Assembly: GCF_008831285.2 (NCBI RefSeq)
Contig: NC_045139.1
Location: forward strand, 7,534,204 to 7,598,203
Reading direction: 5' to 3'
Length of the DNA stretch: 64,000 bases
From: Nymphaea colorata
Taxonomy: Eukaryota > Streptophyta > Magnoliopsida > Nymphaeales > Nymphaeaceae
Shown here: positions 11,604-23,066 of the stretch, piece after piece
Layout of the letters: each line of letters opens with the position of its first letter
How positions within the stretch are numbered: the stretch's first letter is position 1
Program-made: the position numbers and the translations under genes
Notes under the pieces: model-generated
The model's input: only the letters and a program-made list of their open reading frames with translations
Told to the model about the DNA's origin: nothing
The model's database searches: none

Positions 11604-14600
11604 ATCGCCATTGAAGTACATTGTCAGCCTTCGTGAGGTCCACTACATCACAGGATTAGAATACAGGTCGTGGAGGAGTCGTCATAAGGCTTCAGACGAG
11701 CAACTTAATGGGGTCCTAGAAAAGCGTAAACTCTGGCATTCCCTACATTGTTGAACCGGCCAGGTGGTGTGCACAAACATAGTCCTCGGGTGGAAGGCTA
11801 TTCTGAGGGTCCACCCTTTCTTTCCAGCCTTCTTGACTTTTAACGTGGTTGCATTGCTCACCTCACTTGTAATTGTTTTCATACGGTCCAATTCGATGGT
11901 CTTCACTAGAGACAGGCTCATGCATCGGTGGGATGTCTTCAGAACACTATTAACTTTGTCCACTACATGCATCATAACTAAACTTGGGCGTCGGGCCAGG
12001 CCGGCTCATTAAGTGTGAAGTTCGGTCCAGCCGGATATCTGAAATCCGAGCTCGGGCCTAATGCTTGAAACCCAAACTTGGGCCCCCCTCGGCCTAGTGA
12101 AAATAAAAAAATATTTTTAATATAAAATAATTTTTTTAAATATAAAATATATTTTTAACAATAAAATATATATTTTTAATAAAATAAAAAAATTATTTGT
12201 TATCGGGCCGAATATATCGCCATTGAAGTACATTGTTAGCCTTTGTGAGGCACACTACATCACAGGACGAGAATACAGGTCGTGGAGTAGTCGTCATAAG
12301 GATTCAGACGAGCAACTTCATGGGGTCCTAGAAAAGCGTAAACTCTGGCATTCTCTACATTGTTGAACCGGCCAGGTGGTGTGCACAAACATAGTCCTCG
12401 GGTGGAAGGATATTATGAGGGTCCACCCTTTCTTTCCAGCCTTCTTGACTTTTAACGTGGCTTCTTGAATTTTAACATGGTTGCATTGCTCACCTCACTT
12501 GTAATTGTTTTCATACAGTCCAATTCGATGGTCTTCACTAGAGACACGCTCATGCATCGGTGGGATGTCTTCAGAACACTATTAACTTTGTCCACTACAT
12601 GCATCATAACTAAACTTGGGCGTCAGGCCAGGCTGGCTCAGTAAGTGTGAAGTTGGGGCCAGCCGGATATCTGAAATCCGAGCTCGGGCCTAATGCTCGA
12701 AACCCAAACTTGGGCCCCCCCGGCCTAGTGAAAATAAAAAAATATTTTTAAAATAAAATAATTTTTTTAAATACAAAATATATTTTCAACAATTAAATAT
12801 ATATTTTTAATAAAATAAAAAATTATTTATTATCGGGCTGAATATATCGCCATTGAAGTAATTGTCAGCCTTCGTGAGGCCCACTACATCACAGGACGAG
12901 AATACAGGTCGTGTAGTAGTCGTCATAAGGGTTCAGACGAGCAACTTAATGGGGTCCTAGAAAAGCGTAAACTCTGGCATTCTCTACGCTGTTGAACCGG
13001 CCAGGTGGTGTGCACAAACATAGTCCTCGAGTGGAAGGCTATTCTGAGGGCCCACCCTTTCTTTCCAGCCTTCTTGACTTTTAACGTTGTTGCATTGCTC
13101 ACCTCACTTGTAATTGTTTTCATACGGTCCAATTCGATGGTCTTCACTAGAGACAGGCTCATGCATCGGTGGGAAGTCTTCAGAACACTATTAACTTTGT
13201 CCACTACATGCATCATAACTAAACTTGGGTGTCGGGCCAGGCCGGCTCATTAAGTGTGAAGTTCGGGCCAGCCGAACATCTGAAATCCGAAATCGGGCCT
13301 AATGCTCGAAACCCAAACTTGGGCCCCCCTCGGCCTAATGAAAATAAAAAAATATTTTTAATATAAAATAATTTTTTTAAATACAAAATATATTTTTAAC
13401 AATAAAATATATATTTTTAATAAAATAAAAAAATTATTTGTTATCGGGCCGAATATATTGCCATTGAAGTACATTGTCAGCCTTCGTGAGGAACACTACA
13501 TCACATGACGAGAATACAGGTCGTGTCGTCATAAGGCTTCAGACGAGCAACTTCATGGGGTCCTAGAAAAGCGTAAACTCTGGCATTCTCTACATTGTTG
13601 AACCTGCCAGGTGGTGTGCACAAACATAGTCCTCGGGTCGAAAGCTATTCTGAGGGCCCACCCTTTCTTTCCAGCCTTTTTGACTTTTAACGTGGTTTCT
13701 TGAATTTTAACGTGGTTGCATTGCTCACCTCACTTGTAATTGTTTTCAGACAGTCCAATTCGATGGTATTCACTAGAGACACGCTCATGCATCGGTGGGA
13801 TGTCTTCAGAACACTATTAACTTTGTCCACTACATGCATCATAACTAAACTTGGGCGTCAGGGCAGTCCGGCTCATTAAGTGTGAAGTTCGGGCCAGCCG
13901 GATATCTGAAATCCGAGCTCGGGCTTAATGCTCGAAACCCAAACTTGGGCCCCCCCGGCCTAGTGAAAATAAAAAAATATTTTTAATATAAAATAATTTT
14001 TTTAAATACAAAATATATTTTCAACAATAAAATATATATTTTTAATAAAATAAAAAATTATTTACTATCGGGCCGAATATATTGCCATTGAAGTAATTGT
14101 CAGCCTTCGTGAGGCCCACTACATCACAGGACGAGAATACAGGTCGTGGAGTAGTCATCATAAGGCTTCAGATGAGCAACTTAATGGGGTCCTAGAAAAG
14201 CGTAAACTCTGACATTCTCTACGTTGTTGAACCGGCTAGGTGGTGTGCACAAACATAGTCCTCGGGTGGAAGGCTATTCTGAGGGCCCACCCTTTCTTTC
14301 CAGCCTTCTTGACTTTTAACGTTGTTGCATTGCTCACCTCACTTGTAATTGTTTTCATACGGTCCAAATCGATGGTCTTCACTAGAGACAGGCTCATGCA
14401 TCGGTGGGATGTCTTCAGAACACTATTAACTTTGTCCACTACATGCATCGTAACTAAACTTGGGTGTCGGGCCAGGCCGGCTCATTAAGTGTGAAGTTCG
14501 GGCCAGCCGAATATCTGAAATCCGAGCTCGGGCCTAATGCTCGAAACCCAAACTTGGGCCCCCCTCGGCCTAATGAAAATAAAAAAATATTTTTAATATA

Positions 14601-15118
14601 AAATAATTTTTTTAAATACAAAATATATTTTTAACAATAAAATATATATTTTTAATAAAATAAAAAAATTATTTGTTCTCGGGCAGAATATATCGCCATT
14701 GAAGTACATTGTCAGCCTTCGTGAGGCCCACTACATCACAGGACGAGAATACAGGTCGTGGAGTAGTCGTCATAAGGCTTCAGACAAGCAACTTCATGGG
14801 GTCCTAGAAAAGCGTAAACTCTGGCATTCTCTACATTGTTGAACTGGCCAAGTGTGTGCACAAACATAGTCTTTGGGTGGAAGGCTATTATGAGGGCCCA
14901 CCCTTTCTTTCCAGCCTTCTTAGCTTTTAACGTGGTTGCATTGCTCACCTCACTTGTAATTGTTTTCATACGGTCCAATTCGATGGTCTTCACTAGAGAC
15001 AGGCTCATGCACCGGTTGTATGTCTTCAGAACACTGTTAACTTTGTCCACTACATGCATCATAACTAAACTTGGGCATCGGGCCAGGCCGGCTCATTAAG
15101 TGTGAAGTTCGGGCCAGC
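11604..15118 (+). repeat. Tandem array B, 611-630-bp unit, with PGG-like fragment
   Basis: Six copies with the anchor ATTGAAGTA at about 11,610, 12,222, 12,852, 13,463, 14,087 and 14,698 (periods 612, 630, 611, 624, 611). Each unit has a gene-like half with the peptide FFPAFLTFNVVALLTSLVIV and a spacer. The spacer (CTCGGCCTAGTG, AT-rich run, TTATCGGGCCGAATAT) is the same one that array A carries. Copies 2 and 4 share an extra partial repeat of TTCTTGAATTTTAAC near 12,460 and 13,695, so this array is also organised in dimers of about 1240 bp. The hydrophobic peptide fits one transmembrane helix of the PGG domain found at the C-terminus of plant ankyrin proteins. Confidence 0.9.
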
Positions 15119-15199
15119 TCGATCGGGTTGGGTACCAAGTACTCATTGGGTACCCGATCGGGTTGGGTACCAAGTACTCATTAGGTACCCGACCGGACG
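15119..15199 (+). repeat. Array B to array A junction with short tandem duplication
   Basis: The motif CGATCGGGTTGGGTACCAAG is present twice, about 37 bp apart, exactly where the last B unit passes into a single A-type unit. This puts the gene-derived B piece upstream of the A piece, the same order as in the broken gene at 29.8-30.8 kb. Confidence 0.7.
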
Positions 15200-15224
15200 A
15201 CCAGGTCTAATCCTAATGGACTAA

Positions 15225-15434
15225 GTGATAGCTGCCAGGATGAAATGCCTGTTCAGAAGTAAAAAGGCTGCATTAGTGGTTACTATGTCGATAGTTATTG
15301 GGGCCATCGTGGCTATCGTTCCAAGTTACATCTTACAAAACCAAAGGATCAGGAGGGAGCTCAACATGATCAATTATTTGTGTGGACTGCAGAGAAAGGG
15401 AAAGGTTTTGGCCTTTATGGTCAACATGGCTTAA
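15225..15434 (+). pseudogene. A-type PGG-like C-terminal fragment, least damaged copy
   Basis: The frame reads KKAALVVTMSIVIGAIVAIV, a hydrophobic helix, then SYILQNQRIRRELNMINYL, and ends at a stop at 15,434. In array A the same piece lacks four bases (CTCAACATGATC became CTCTGATC), which creates a stop right after the RKEL residues. This copy and the one at 30,470-30,625 keep the longer frame. It resembles the last transmembrane helix of ankyrin/PGG proteins. There is no promoter or start context of its own. Confidence 0.5.
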
Positions 15435-15857
15435 AGTCGGGGCCTCAAGTATTCAAGTTGAAAAAAGGCTGACATGTTAGAGGTTTAGGTTGTTTTTTTT
15501 TCACAATTTTGTATTTTGATGTTACTGTTAAAACTTGAATTACAGAAAGTTTGAGTCTCTCTCTCTCTCTATGGTCGACATGGCCTAAACTGCAGGCATG
15601 CAAGTTTTGAAGTAGAAAAAAGGTTGACATGGCGGAGGTTTAGTTTTTTTTTTTGACACAATTGTGTATTTTCATATTACTTGTAAAACTTGAATTATTG
15701 AAAGTTTGTGTCTCTCTTTCTCTCTCTCTCTCTCTCTCTCCATAATTTCACTACAATAAAACCTAGCACTGTTGCGGGACCCAAAGCCATTGGTAACATA
15801 AAGAAGTTAATCAAACGACCCATGCCGTTAGGACTTAACCCAACCCTCTCTCATAAT

Positions 15858-16005
15858 CAGGGGCGGAGTAAGAAATTTTTCATGAGGGGGTCGAATTATA
15901 CTTTCTAAATTTTGACACAGACCGAAATATAACTTTTCAAATTTTTTGTATAAAACAAATAAATTATTTTTAAAAAAAATTATGCACCCCCTGCCTCTGC
16001 CCCTA
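15858..16005. mobile_element. hAT-like MITE with target duplication, copy 2
   Basis: Starts CAGGGGCGGAG and ends CTCTGCCCCTA. It is flanked by CTCATAAT and CCCATAAT, the same 8-bp target as at 6559-6566 with one change. It is the orthologous insertion inside duplication 1. Confidence 0.7.
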
Positions 16006-17171
16006 CCCATAATCACAGGCTTCCATTCTCTCACGATTGAAAACCCTTCTCCTCTCTCTTTCAGTGCCCATCTAATGCCAGATGCGGACATGAGGATATG
16101 GGTTCTTCTGCTCATGTTATTCTCGTTCCATCCACACGCATTGCAAATCATGACTTTGTGTTTCCTCAAGTTGTTGAATGAATTATTTGTTCTTATTTAA
16201 TTAGCTATTCAAAGATCACCCATTGATGTTTGTAATGCTTCTGCCATCTATTGCCAACTGCAAGATTGTGGGAACAAAAAAAAAGCTTTTTATGTGAATT
16301 TTGTATCCTGGTCGGTGCTTGAATCTATTGATGGTTTATTGACAAAGGATTTGAACATAACAATCTTACTGAATGGTCATACTAATTCTATCTGTATATT
16401 CTGTACAATTTTTTTATGTTTCACTCTTGTAAGCAACTTTCGCATGCACCATCTAATATACTTACAAACTAAGAATGACTGTTTACTTTAATATATAGAA
16501 ATGCATTTTTCTTCGTAACATTGTGCATGTTTGTTTCACATGTTGTCCTACCATTTATAATGCATGTTTGATGATTTCATCCAAGCTTTCTTTGTTGCAT
16601 CTTCATAAAACTTTAGCCTTCTTTGCCGGTGACAGTAGGATGTTGCAAAGTGGAGGTCTAAATGCAGCTTGTCAGTGAGGAAAGATGGTCCCTCATGGTA
16701 CCCAAAAATATGGTCTGGCTGATCTTGTCCATTACATTTTAGCTTTCAGTTTGATAGAATAGTAAAAAAGGTCAGTTGGCTAAATATGCCACGCTCGCTC
16801 TCGACTCTCGACTGTGGTCGATATACTTTGTGAGGTTGATGGCATAGAAGAGTTTTTTTTTTTAATTACTTTTGCTATTTTTTTGTCAGTTGCATTTTTT
16901 AGACAACATAAGATAGGCAAATTTGTAAGCTATCTGGTTGATAGAATGTTTGTATTTTGTACGATAATATGTACACTAAATTGCATTTGTCAGTACTCCC
17001 CTCAAATGTTGCATGGTGAGAGAAAGTTTCGGGGAGAAATATTATAAGCCTTGAGGGAGCTAGACAACTGGAGAACTATTTGCATCTGTGAGTTCACATG
17101 TTCAAGTAAAATTAGACCTTATTATTAACCATCTATTTCAATTTCCAATGTATTTTATCTAAGCTTAAGTA

Positions 17172-17472
17172 TTGGGCTCGGGTGGGTACTCGGTACCCAA
17201 CCCAATCAGGCCCAGGTACCCGGTGGGTACTCTGCACTCGACGCAATCTATCCTGGTCTTGGGCCCCAAAAAAATCAGGCAGGTCCGGGTAAGCTCGATG
17301 GGACGTGGTTTATTTTTTTAATAATATATATTTTATTATTAAAATATATATTTTAGATTGAAAAATATTTATTTTATATTATAAATATATATTTTTTATT
17401 TTAACCGGGCCCTTGCTCAGATGTTGGGTATCAAGCCAAACCCAAACTCGATTTTCGGGTGTCGGGCTGGGC
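17172..17472. repeat. GGGTACC-rich dispersed element, second copy
   Basis: Same structure as 7905-8196: GC-rich ends with GGTACCCGG and GTCGGGCTGGGC around an AT-rich core. It lies at the end of duplication 1. Confidence 0.6.
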
Positions 17473-17930
17473 TAGGCCGACCCGATCTTAATTTTATCCA
17501 CTTGGAATTATGGATTCTTGGTATTATGAACTGCATCATAATAAACTCTAAGCTCTTGGCAGTTTGTTGAAGAAAAGAACAGTCTAAGTGCATAATATTT
17601 CTCGCACATCAAATACCGTAGTAAAAGGTGAGCTCAGTACTGACTTATTACATGGACTGCATATGTTTTGTTAGTTCTAACTATACTTAAATAGTTCAAC
17701 TCAATACGAATTGTCTAAAAATAGGAAGCTTACTAATTATGTCACTTAGGGAGAAGCATTGGGTGTCGCAGGTAAGCTTTAAGGTTTTTTTTTTGGGTTT
17801 CGATTGGATCCAATCCAAAACAGATCCAAATATACCTAGCCATACCTCTGTATGGGTACGCGGGTCTCGCCCACGTACCATTGTGACATAGGTTCCTAAG
17901 CTCCTCCCTATCAAGGGATCTTAGTTCCAC
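17473..17930. other. Unassigned single-copy tract
   Basis: No counterpart is seen in the other copy of the neighbouring duplication. A minus-strand open frame (17,930-17,742) has no recognised domain. It directly precedes copia-like debris and might be part of it, but I cannot show this. Confidence 0.45.
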
Positions 17931-18049
17931 ATTTCGCTCTTGGACATTTCAACTTCATCATGTCACTAGCTAATATGGCCTTGCCCACTTGAGCTGTCTC
18001 ATACTTATGCTGTGACGTATAGTCCTCCTCTTTAGTTGGAATCTTCAAG

Positions 18050-18620
18050 ACCAAGGAAATACTTTGAAAAAAAACATCTATCACCTAGAAAATTTGTGTC
18101 AATCTTCTTTTTGTATGACCAATTTTATCTAAATCATCTCTAATAATGATCATGTCATCCACATGTAGGAGCATAGAGTCCTTGTTTAGTTGATGAGGAA
18201 CAAAGTTCGATCGTAATACCTCTGCCTAAACCTAATTATTTTACAGCAGAACTTTTGAAACCACCACGATCAAAGAGGTCTCAAGCAATATAGGGCCCTT
18301 TTAATCTGCATACTTTGCCCTTAGGGTCAAAGATTCTGCGTGGAAGCTCTAGGCACAAATCATGATCAAGATCTCCACTTAAAATGTCAGTCTTTAATTA
18401 AGTTATCATGAGTTCCAACCTTTTGAGATTGCCACAGCTACCATTGTCTTTATAGCAGTCATATGGGCTAGAAGAACAAAAGCCTCAAACCAATCCCAAA
18501 TTGTTGAATAGATTGTGGTGTTCAATTGTTCCATCTGGCTTTGTCTTAAAGTTGAGGGCCAATTTTCAGCCAACAACATTTTCCCCAGCAAGAAATTTCA
18601 CTAAACCGCATGTCCTCATT
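18050..18620 (-). pseudogene. Antisense copia-type reverse transcriptase fragment, copy 1
   Basis: Read on the minus strand, disconnected frames give an RVT_2 signature in order: FKTKPDGTIE, LLAHMTAIKTMVAVA, FDPKGKVCRLKGPY, and a HVDD tetrad (equivalent of YVDD) followed by MIII and RDDLDKIGHTK. Several frameshifts and stops separate them. A second copy is at 30,860-31,420. No LTR, integrase or gag is adjacent. Confidence 0.75.
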
Positions 18621-18639
18621 CTTCTAAAGAACTGAACTC

Positions 18640-19080
18640 TTTCAGCCATTGCACATTGGCACTATTCTTTTGATACTATCCTTCACAAGATTCATGATTC
18701 AATACATAAGTAAACTAAAGCAAGATATGCTCATTGTTTTGGAGAGATCTCATGAGGGAAAAAAAAAAGGTAGGAGCAATCAAAAAAACTTTAAGAACTA
18801 TGACATACCCGAGGATGCACAGGGACAATGGATCTGAAGTTTTGAAAGTTTGCTCTTGCAGTGTGGGCATAGGATAATTTAAGTTGGCATCTATCATCTC
18901 CATCTTTACGGGTTCAGATTCACTGGGAAACGTATGCCAATAATCCCTTGTTCTCTTCTTCCATACTTTGATTTTGTTCATATATTTTGCTCTCAAATCT
19001 GCCTTGAATATTAAGTTCTCCATGATCGCAAGTATTGGACTCACCATGGTAAGTGTTGCCAATGGCATGAGATAATGAAG
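18640..19080 (-). pseudogene. Unrecognised minus-strand coding-like tract, copy 1
   Basis: The frame 19,068-18,715 includes ENLIFKADLRAKYMNKIKVW, a charged, helix-like peptide. The second copy (31,881-31,699) preserves much of it (LIFEADLRAKYLNKTKVW) but stops early. Conservative changes hint at an old coding sequence. I cannot name the family. Confidence 0.35.
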
Positions 19081-19299
19081 AATAAATTACATCTACCATT
19101 TTAAATCTGCTTCATTTGCACGAAACAACGCTACATTTGTGAAAAACCACATGTTTTGAAGTCACGTTTTCTTCCCAGTGGGATCACAACATTTGTACAC
19201 TTTCTTCTGAAATTCCAAAAAACAACATTTTACTGCGAAGGGAGAGCACTTATCTCTGTGTTGTTGGTATCAATGCAAACAAGTATATTCAAAAACTGT

Positions 19300-20628
19300 T
19301 GTCAACTTGTAGTTGGGCGTTCTTCCATATAACTTCTTGTAGTGTGAAGTTCCCTTCAGAGCTCCAGATGGCAAGATTGATTTATTTGTAACAAGTATGA
19401 CGTTAATCATTATAAAGAGTTTGAAATAGGTCACAGTCCAAGCCCAACAAAACGGACCCCCATTTGCGAGGTCTGTGAATGAAAGTTAACCGGTCACATG
19501 CAGCCAGTGATCCATTAGCTGCTGATAAAAATCATGTAACGGTTTCCCTTATTTTCACCAATTCAGAGAGAAGCAGAGTTTGACGGCAGAATCAGACGGT
19601 GAACAAAATTGAGGACTTTCATATCGGAACCCATCTGCTGTCAATATAAAACAGCAAAAACTTAATAGATCAAGTGAAACACTAATAAATAGGTAATAAC
19701 AAACAATAGCCTTTAGAAGTGAAGGCCATAATGTAGAAAAAGATTTTCAAGGCCTATTTTCTGAAAAAGGAACCCATGGACGTGGACAACTTCCAAATTG
19801 GCAGTCTCAGGATTGAGATTCCTAAACAATTCGGCTTTGTTGCTAGGAATTGGAATGGCTATCTTCTTCTAAGTTATTCCAGTAACTATGAACACAACTT
19901 CAACTCTGCTGGCAATCATGTTTGCTCAAGTTCAAAACTGGCTTCTGTAAACTTTGAGTTGGAGACATATGACTGGCTTGAACTTGAAACATATGTATTG
20001 TTTTCCTTTGTCTGGATGTTGCTCGATTGAAACCAAGGCATGCTAACTACAAAAGAAAAGAGAGACTTCCAGTGTGATTCTTCTGAGTTCAAGTTATTAC
20101 GTTCTTCTTAGTTTTTAGAAACTAGAGGCATTTCTTGGTTACTCAATGAGCAGCAAGAGAGACTGGAGAGGGAGATGGAGAAACTAGAGGCATTTCTGTA
20201 TTCAGTTGTTCTGTTGGCAAATGTTTCCCCTTTCTCTTCCCCTGGCAGATATTTGAGGCATGGTTCGCAGATGCCATATGCATCAATTTTGTAGTTTAGA
20301 TTTGTGGTTCAAGAAATAAATGGCCATGTTGGAGCTTTATTCAGTAAACATGAACCCGGTGACCCATTGATGGGAGGACTAAACTGGGAGGACCATCCGC
20401 TTGCTTCACGTTTCAAGTGGTCTGTTATTTTATTATTTATTTATTTTTTCACTCGACGAGCTTCTGCTGTCCTGTCTATCAGGGTCTTATTCTGTTAAAG
20501 AAAGTTTCACGAAAAAAGGCACCTAATTTTTTAGTTGAAAAGTATTCTTTTCAAAATATTACAAATAGCGTCTCAACATCTCATCCGTCTACAATTAGCT
20601 GCTTTAACGTTTGGGATTCTACCAATGA
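19300..20628 (+). repeat. Segmental duplication 3, copy 1 (near-identical core)
   Basis: Matches 32,249-33,606. From about 19,320 to 20,120 I see only a few differences, while the flanking copia-derived part (18,050-19,300 versus 30,860-32,250) has many more. Copy 1 lacks 68 bp present at 33,107-33,175 and carries a short repeat of GAAACTAGAGGCATTTCT instead. Confidence 0.85.
19776..20030 (+). CDS. Hypothetical 84-residue protein, copy 1 (doubtful)
   Basis: The frame starts MDVDNFQIGSLRIEIPKQFG and ends FVWMLLD. The translated sequence is identical in the copy at 32,711-32,965. Identity at the DNA level is about as high outside the frame, so this reflects recent duplication and not proven selection. 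No domain is recognised. It could be one exon of a larger gene: a downstream coiled segment survives at 33,078-33,175. Confidence 0.3.
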   Translation: MDVDNFQIGSLRIEIPKQFGFVARNWNGYLLLSYSSNYEHNFNSAGNHVCSSSKLASVNFELETYDWLELETYVLFSFVWMLLD

Positions 20629-20689
20629 GTTTGAGTTCCATTCTACTTTTTTTAGAAAGAAAGGTTACGCATCTTTTTGAATTTGAATA

Positions 20690-21060
20690 TAGGGATATAC
20701 AACGAGCAAGCTAAGCTAGAGCTCAGCTTGAGTCACATATTGCTTAGCTCAAGCTTGAGTTCAGTTGAGGCAAACTTGAGCTCAAATCGGTAAACTGAGT
20801 TCGACCTTGATCTGGACTCATTAAATTGAGGTTGAAATTGATATAACCTTTTTTAGATGAAATCGACATCACCTTTTTAACCACGAAAAGGGTGTTAAAA
20901 TTTATTAAAATTACTGACATATCCCCTTAGTCAGGTCGAGTCGAGTTTAAATTAGTCAAGTTAGTGTAACTCAGATTCAACTCGTTTGTAAATCAAGTTT
21001 TTATCTCAACCTTGAGCTCAACTCGTTTATTAGCACAATCCAAGCTTAGACGAGGGAGTT
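20690..21060. repeat. Degenerate GAGCTC-rich dispersed element
   Basis: Repeated short words such as GAGCTCAGCTTGAG, CTCAAGCTTGAG and CTCAACTCGT fill this stretch. They relate it to the better preserved element at 39,059-39,660. No coding capacity. Confidence 0.55.
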
Positions 21061-22960
21061 TAACTAGAACCATTGCACAGCTTTACTTGTATGTAAGTTA
21101 GGTAACAAATAAAGAAGAAAATAATCATCAGACTCATCACAAATTAATCCACCACACAACGACGTTCCTATTAATCATAACACGGAGTACTTTTGAAAAT
21201 TAAAATGTTTGAGGGATACTAAAAAAATATTAGCAGCAAATTGCCATGTAATGTAAAAGATGGTTCTAAATGAGAAAAATACATTATTTAATGTTGTTAC
21301 TAAGAGTAGTCCCTTAAATGCCCACTAATAATATCAGACCAAGTAAATATAACTTGTTATTGTGTCCAAGGGAAGAGCCCTTCGGGGTGGAAATGAGTTG
21401 GATCAGGTAGGAACTTGGAAGGGCTTCCATTCATATGGTCTTCTCTCTCACACTTTATTTACATTAAAATTGGTGAAAAAGAGAGAAATTGGAAGGTGTG
21501 AGGCCCCATGTTGTTACGTTTGTAGGAAAAAAGTGACAGCTACTATTAGGAGTATCAGTATTGAGAATAATATAAAATAAAAGGACGGCATGACATTTTG
21601 GCTATTAATTAGCATGGTTTTTCTTTTCCTTTTAATCTCCATATCAATATGGATACTTTCAACCATTGTCATAAAAAAAAAGCATGGGTATTATACGGTG
21701 AGGAATTTTTCGAGTATAATATGGTGAAGTTGTATATCTCGGAAATATCTCGAGAAATCTCAGTGAATTTTTTAAAATTTTAAAACATTTAATAAATCCT
21801 AAAAATTATAAGAAAAATAAAAATTAATAAAAAATACAAAAAATGGAAAAAATGCATATAATACCCGTATTATACTTGTATCCTGTGTAATATCCATATT
21901 ATATTTGTATTATACTCTTTTTTCGTGTTTTTTATTTTTTTGGTGTTTAAAGAAAAACATGTTTTTTCACGTTTTATACAGCTGACTTGTTTTTCATGTT
22001 TTAGACGTGCTTTTTTCAAATAAAATACGTTTTTTGTGCTTTCAATAGCTAAGATGGTTTATAATGTGACTCTCATACTTTTTTTTATTTCAATGAAGTT
22101 ATTCCTTGCCAAGAGCGGCAATGAAGTTTCAACATGTGTCCAAATGGCCTAGGCAGATGAGCCCTAGGGTTGCTTATCCTCCTTTTATTTTATAGCCAAA
22201 CCTTTTCTGTGACCACTTGTGGAAAAGATCATGAAGTTAAGTTAAATGTACATTAGAATGAAAACATCAAATGGTAGGCTAGGTACACGCAGTTGGCTAC
22301 TAATGAGTTGAAACCTCCCAAAAACACACTTCTAATGAGTCAAAACCACCCAATAACATATTTGTAACATACTACTCAGGCAGTGTAAGTTTTGATACCC
22401 AATAGGCCTTCAGTTCAAGGTTTCATGCTGTTGAGAAAGCAACTATGGTTAAGTAGAACACATTAAATGCGATCAGGCCTTTCAGTTCCAATAATATTAG
22501 TTTTTCTGCTGATGACAAAAAAAAAGACACTAATTTTCTCGAACAAAAACTACAAGAGTGACACAATGTTTGATGACTCGTAACAAGCTTCCCCTTTATT
22601 TCTTTTCTACACTCTCTGGGAATGATGTTGTGTCCTAAAGCCATCGTGACAAAATCCATCATGACAGCTTTCAGTGTCATGAGAATGGGTTGCCTTTCGC
22701 TGATGAGACTTGTTCAATAGCAAGAGTGCGCAGAAATGGCCATCTACTGTCTAACGATGGCTGAATCCACTACCAAAATTGTCCCTTGTTGTAGTGCAAG
22801 GCCTCTTATGATGCCTTCAGCTTGATTAACAAGGGAAAGGCCGCAGCCAAATATGTGACAAAGACCTTCTACTTGTTGTAATGCAAGCCCTTTCATGATG
22901 CTTTACCCAAAGACTGATAACTCTGCCTGTATGACAGAAGGTGTTATGCAAGCTATCTAA
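21061..22960. other. AT-rich non-coding tract
   Basis: I see no gene. Between 21,690 and 22,030 short TATAATA/CTCGAGAAATCTC words and poly-A/T runs recur. The frames at 21,362-21,580 and 22,680-22,423 show no recognisable domain. Confidence 0.6.
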
Positions 22961-23033
22961 TGTTATCAACAAGGATATTCACAAAAAAGGAACGTAATTA
23001 TCATTATAGATAATGTTGTAACCCATAAGGAAA

Positions 23034-23066
<33 letters not shown>

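Larger units (their letters stand above)
15128..17472 (+). repeat. Segmental duplication 1, copy 2
   Basis: Counterpart of 5860-8196. It carries the A-type unit, the CACTA-like end (15,747), the hAT-like MITE (15,858-16,005), the unassigned tract and the GGGTACC-rich element (17,172-17,472). It lies directly after array B, while copy 1 lies directly after array A. Confidence 0.88.

Noticed and set aside
11682-15099. Minus-strand 97-108-codon frames starting MMHVVDKVNSVLK in array B
   Set aside because: They are the reverse of the PGG-like plus-strand piece. The plus reading has the expected hydrophobic helix and matches the collinear locus at 29.8-30.8 kb.
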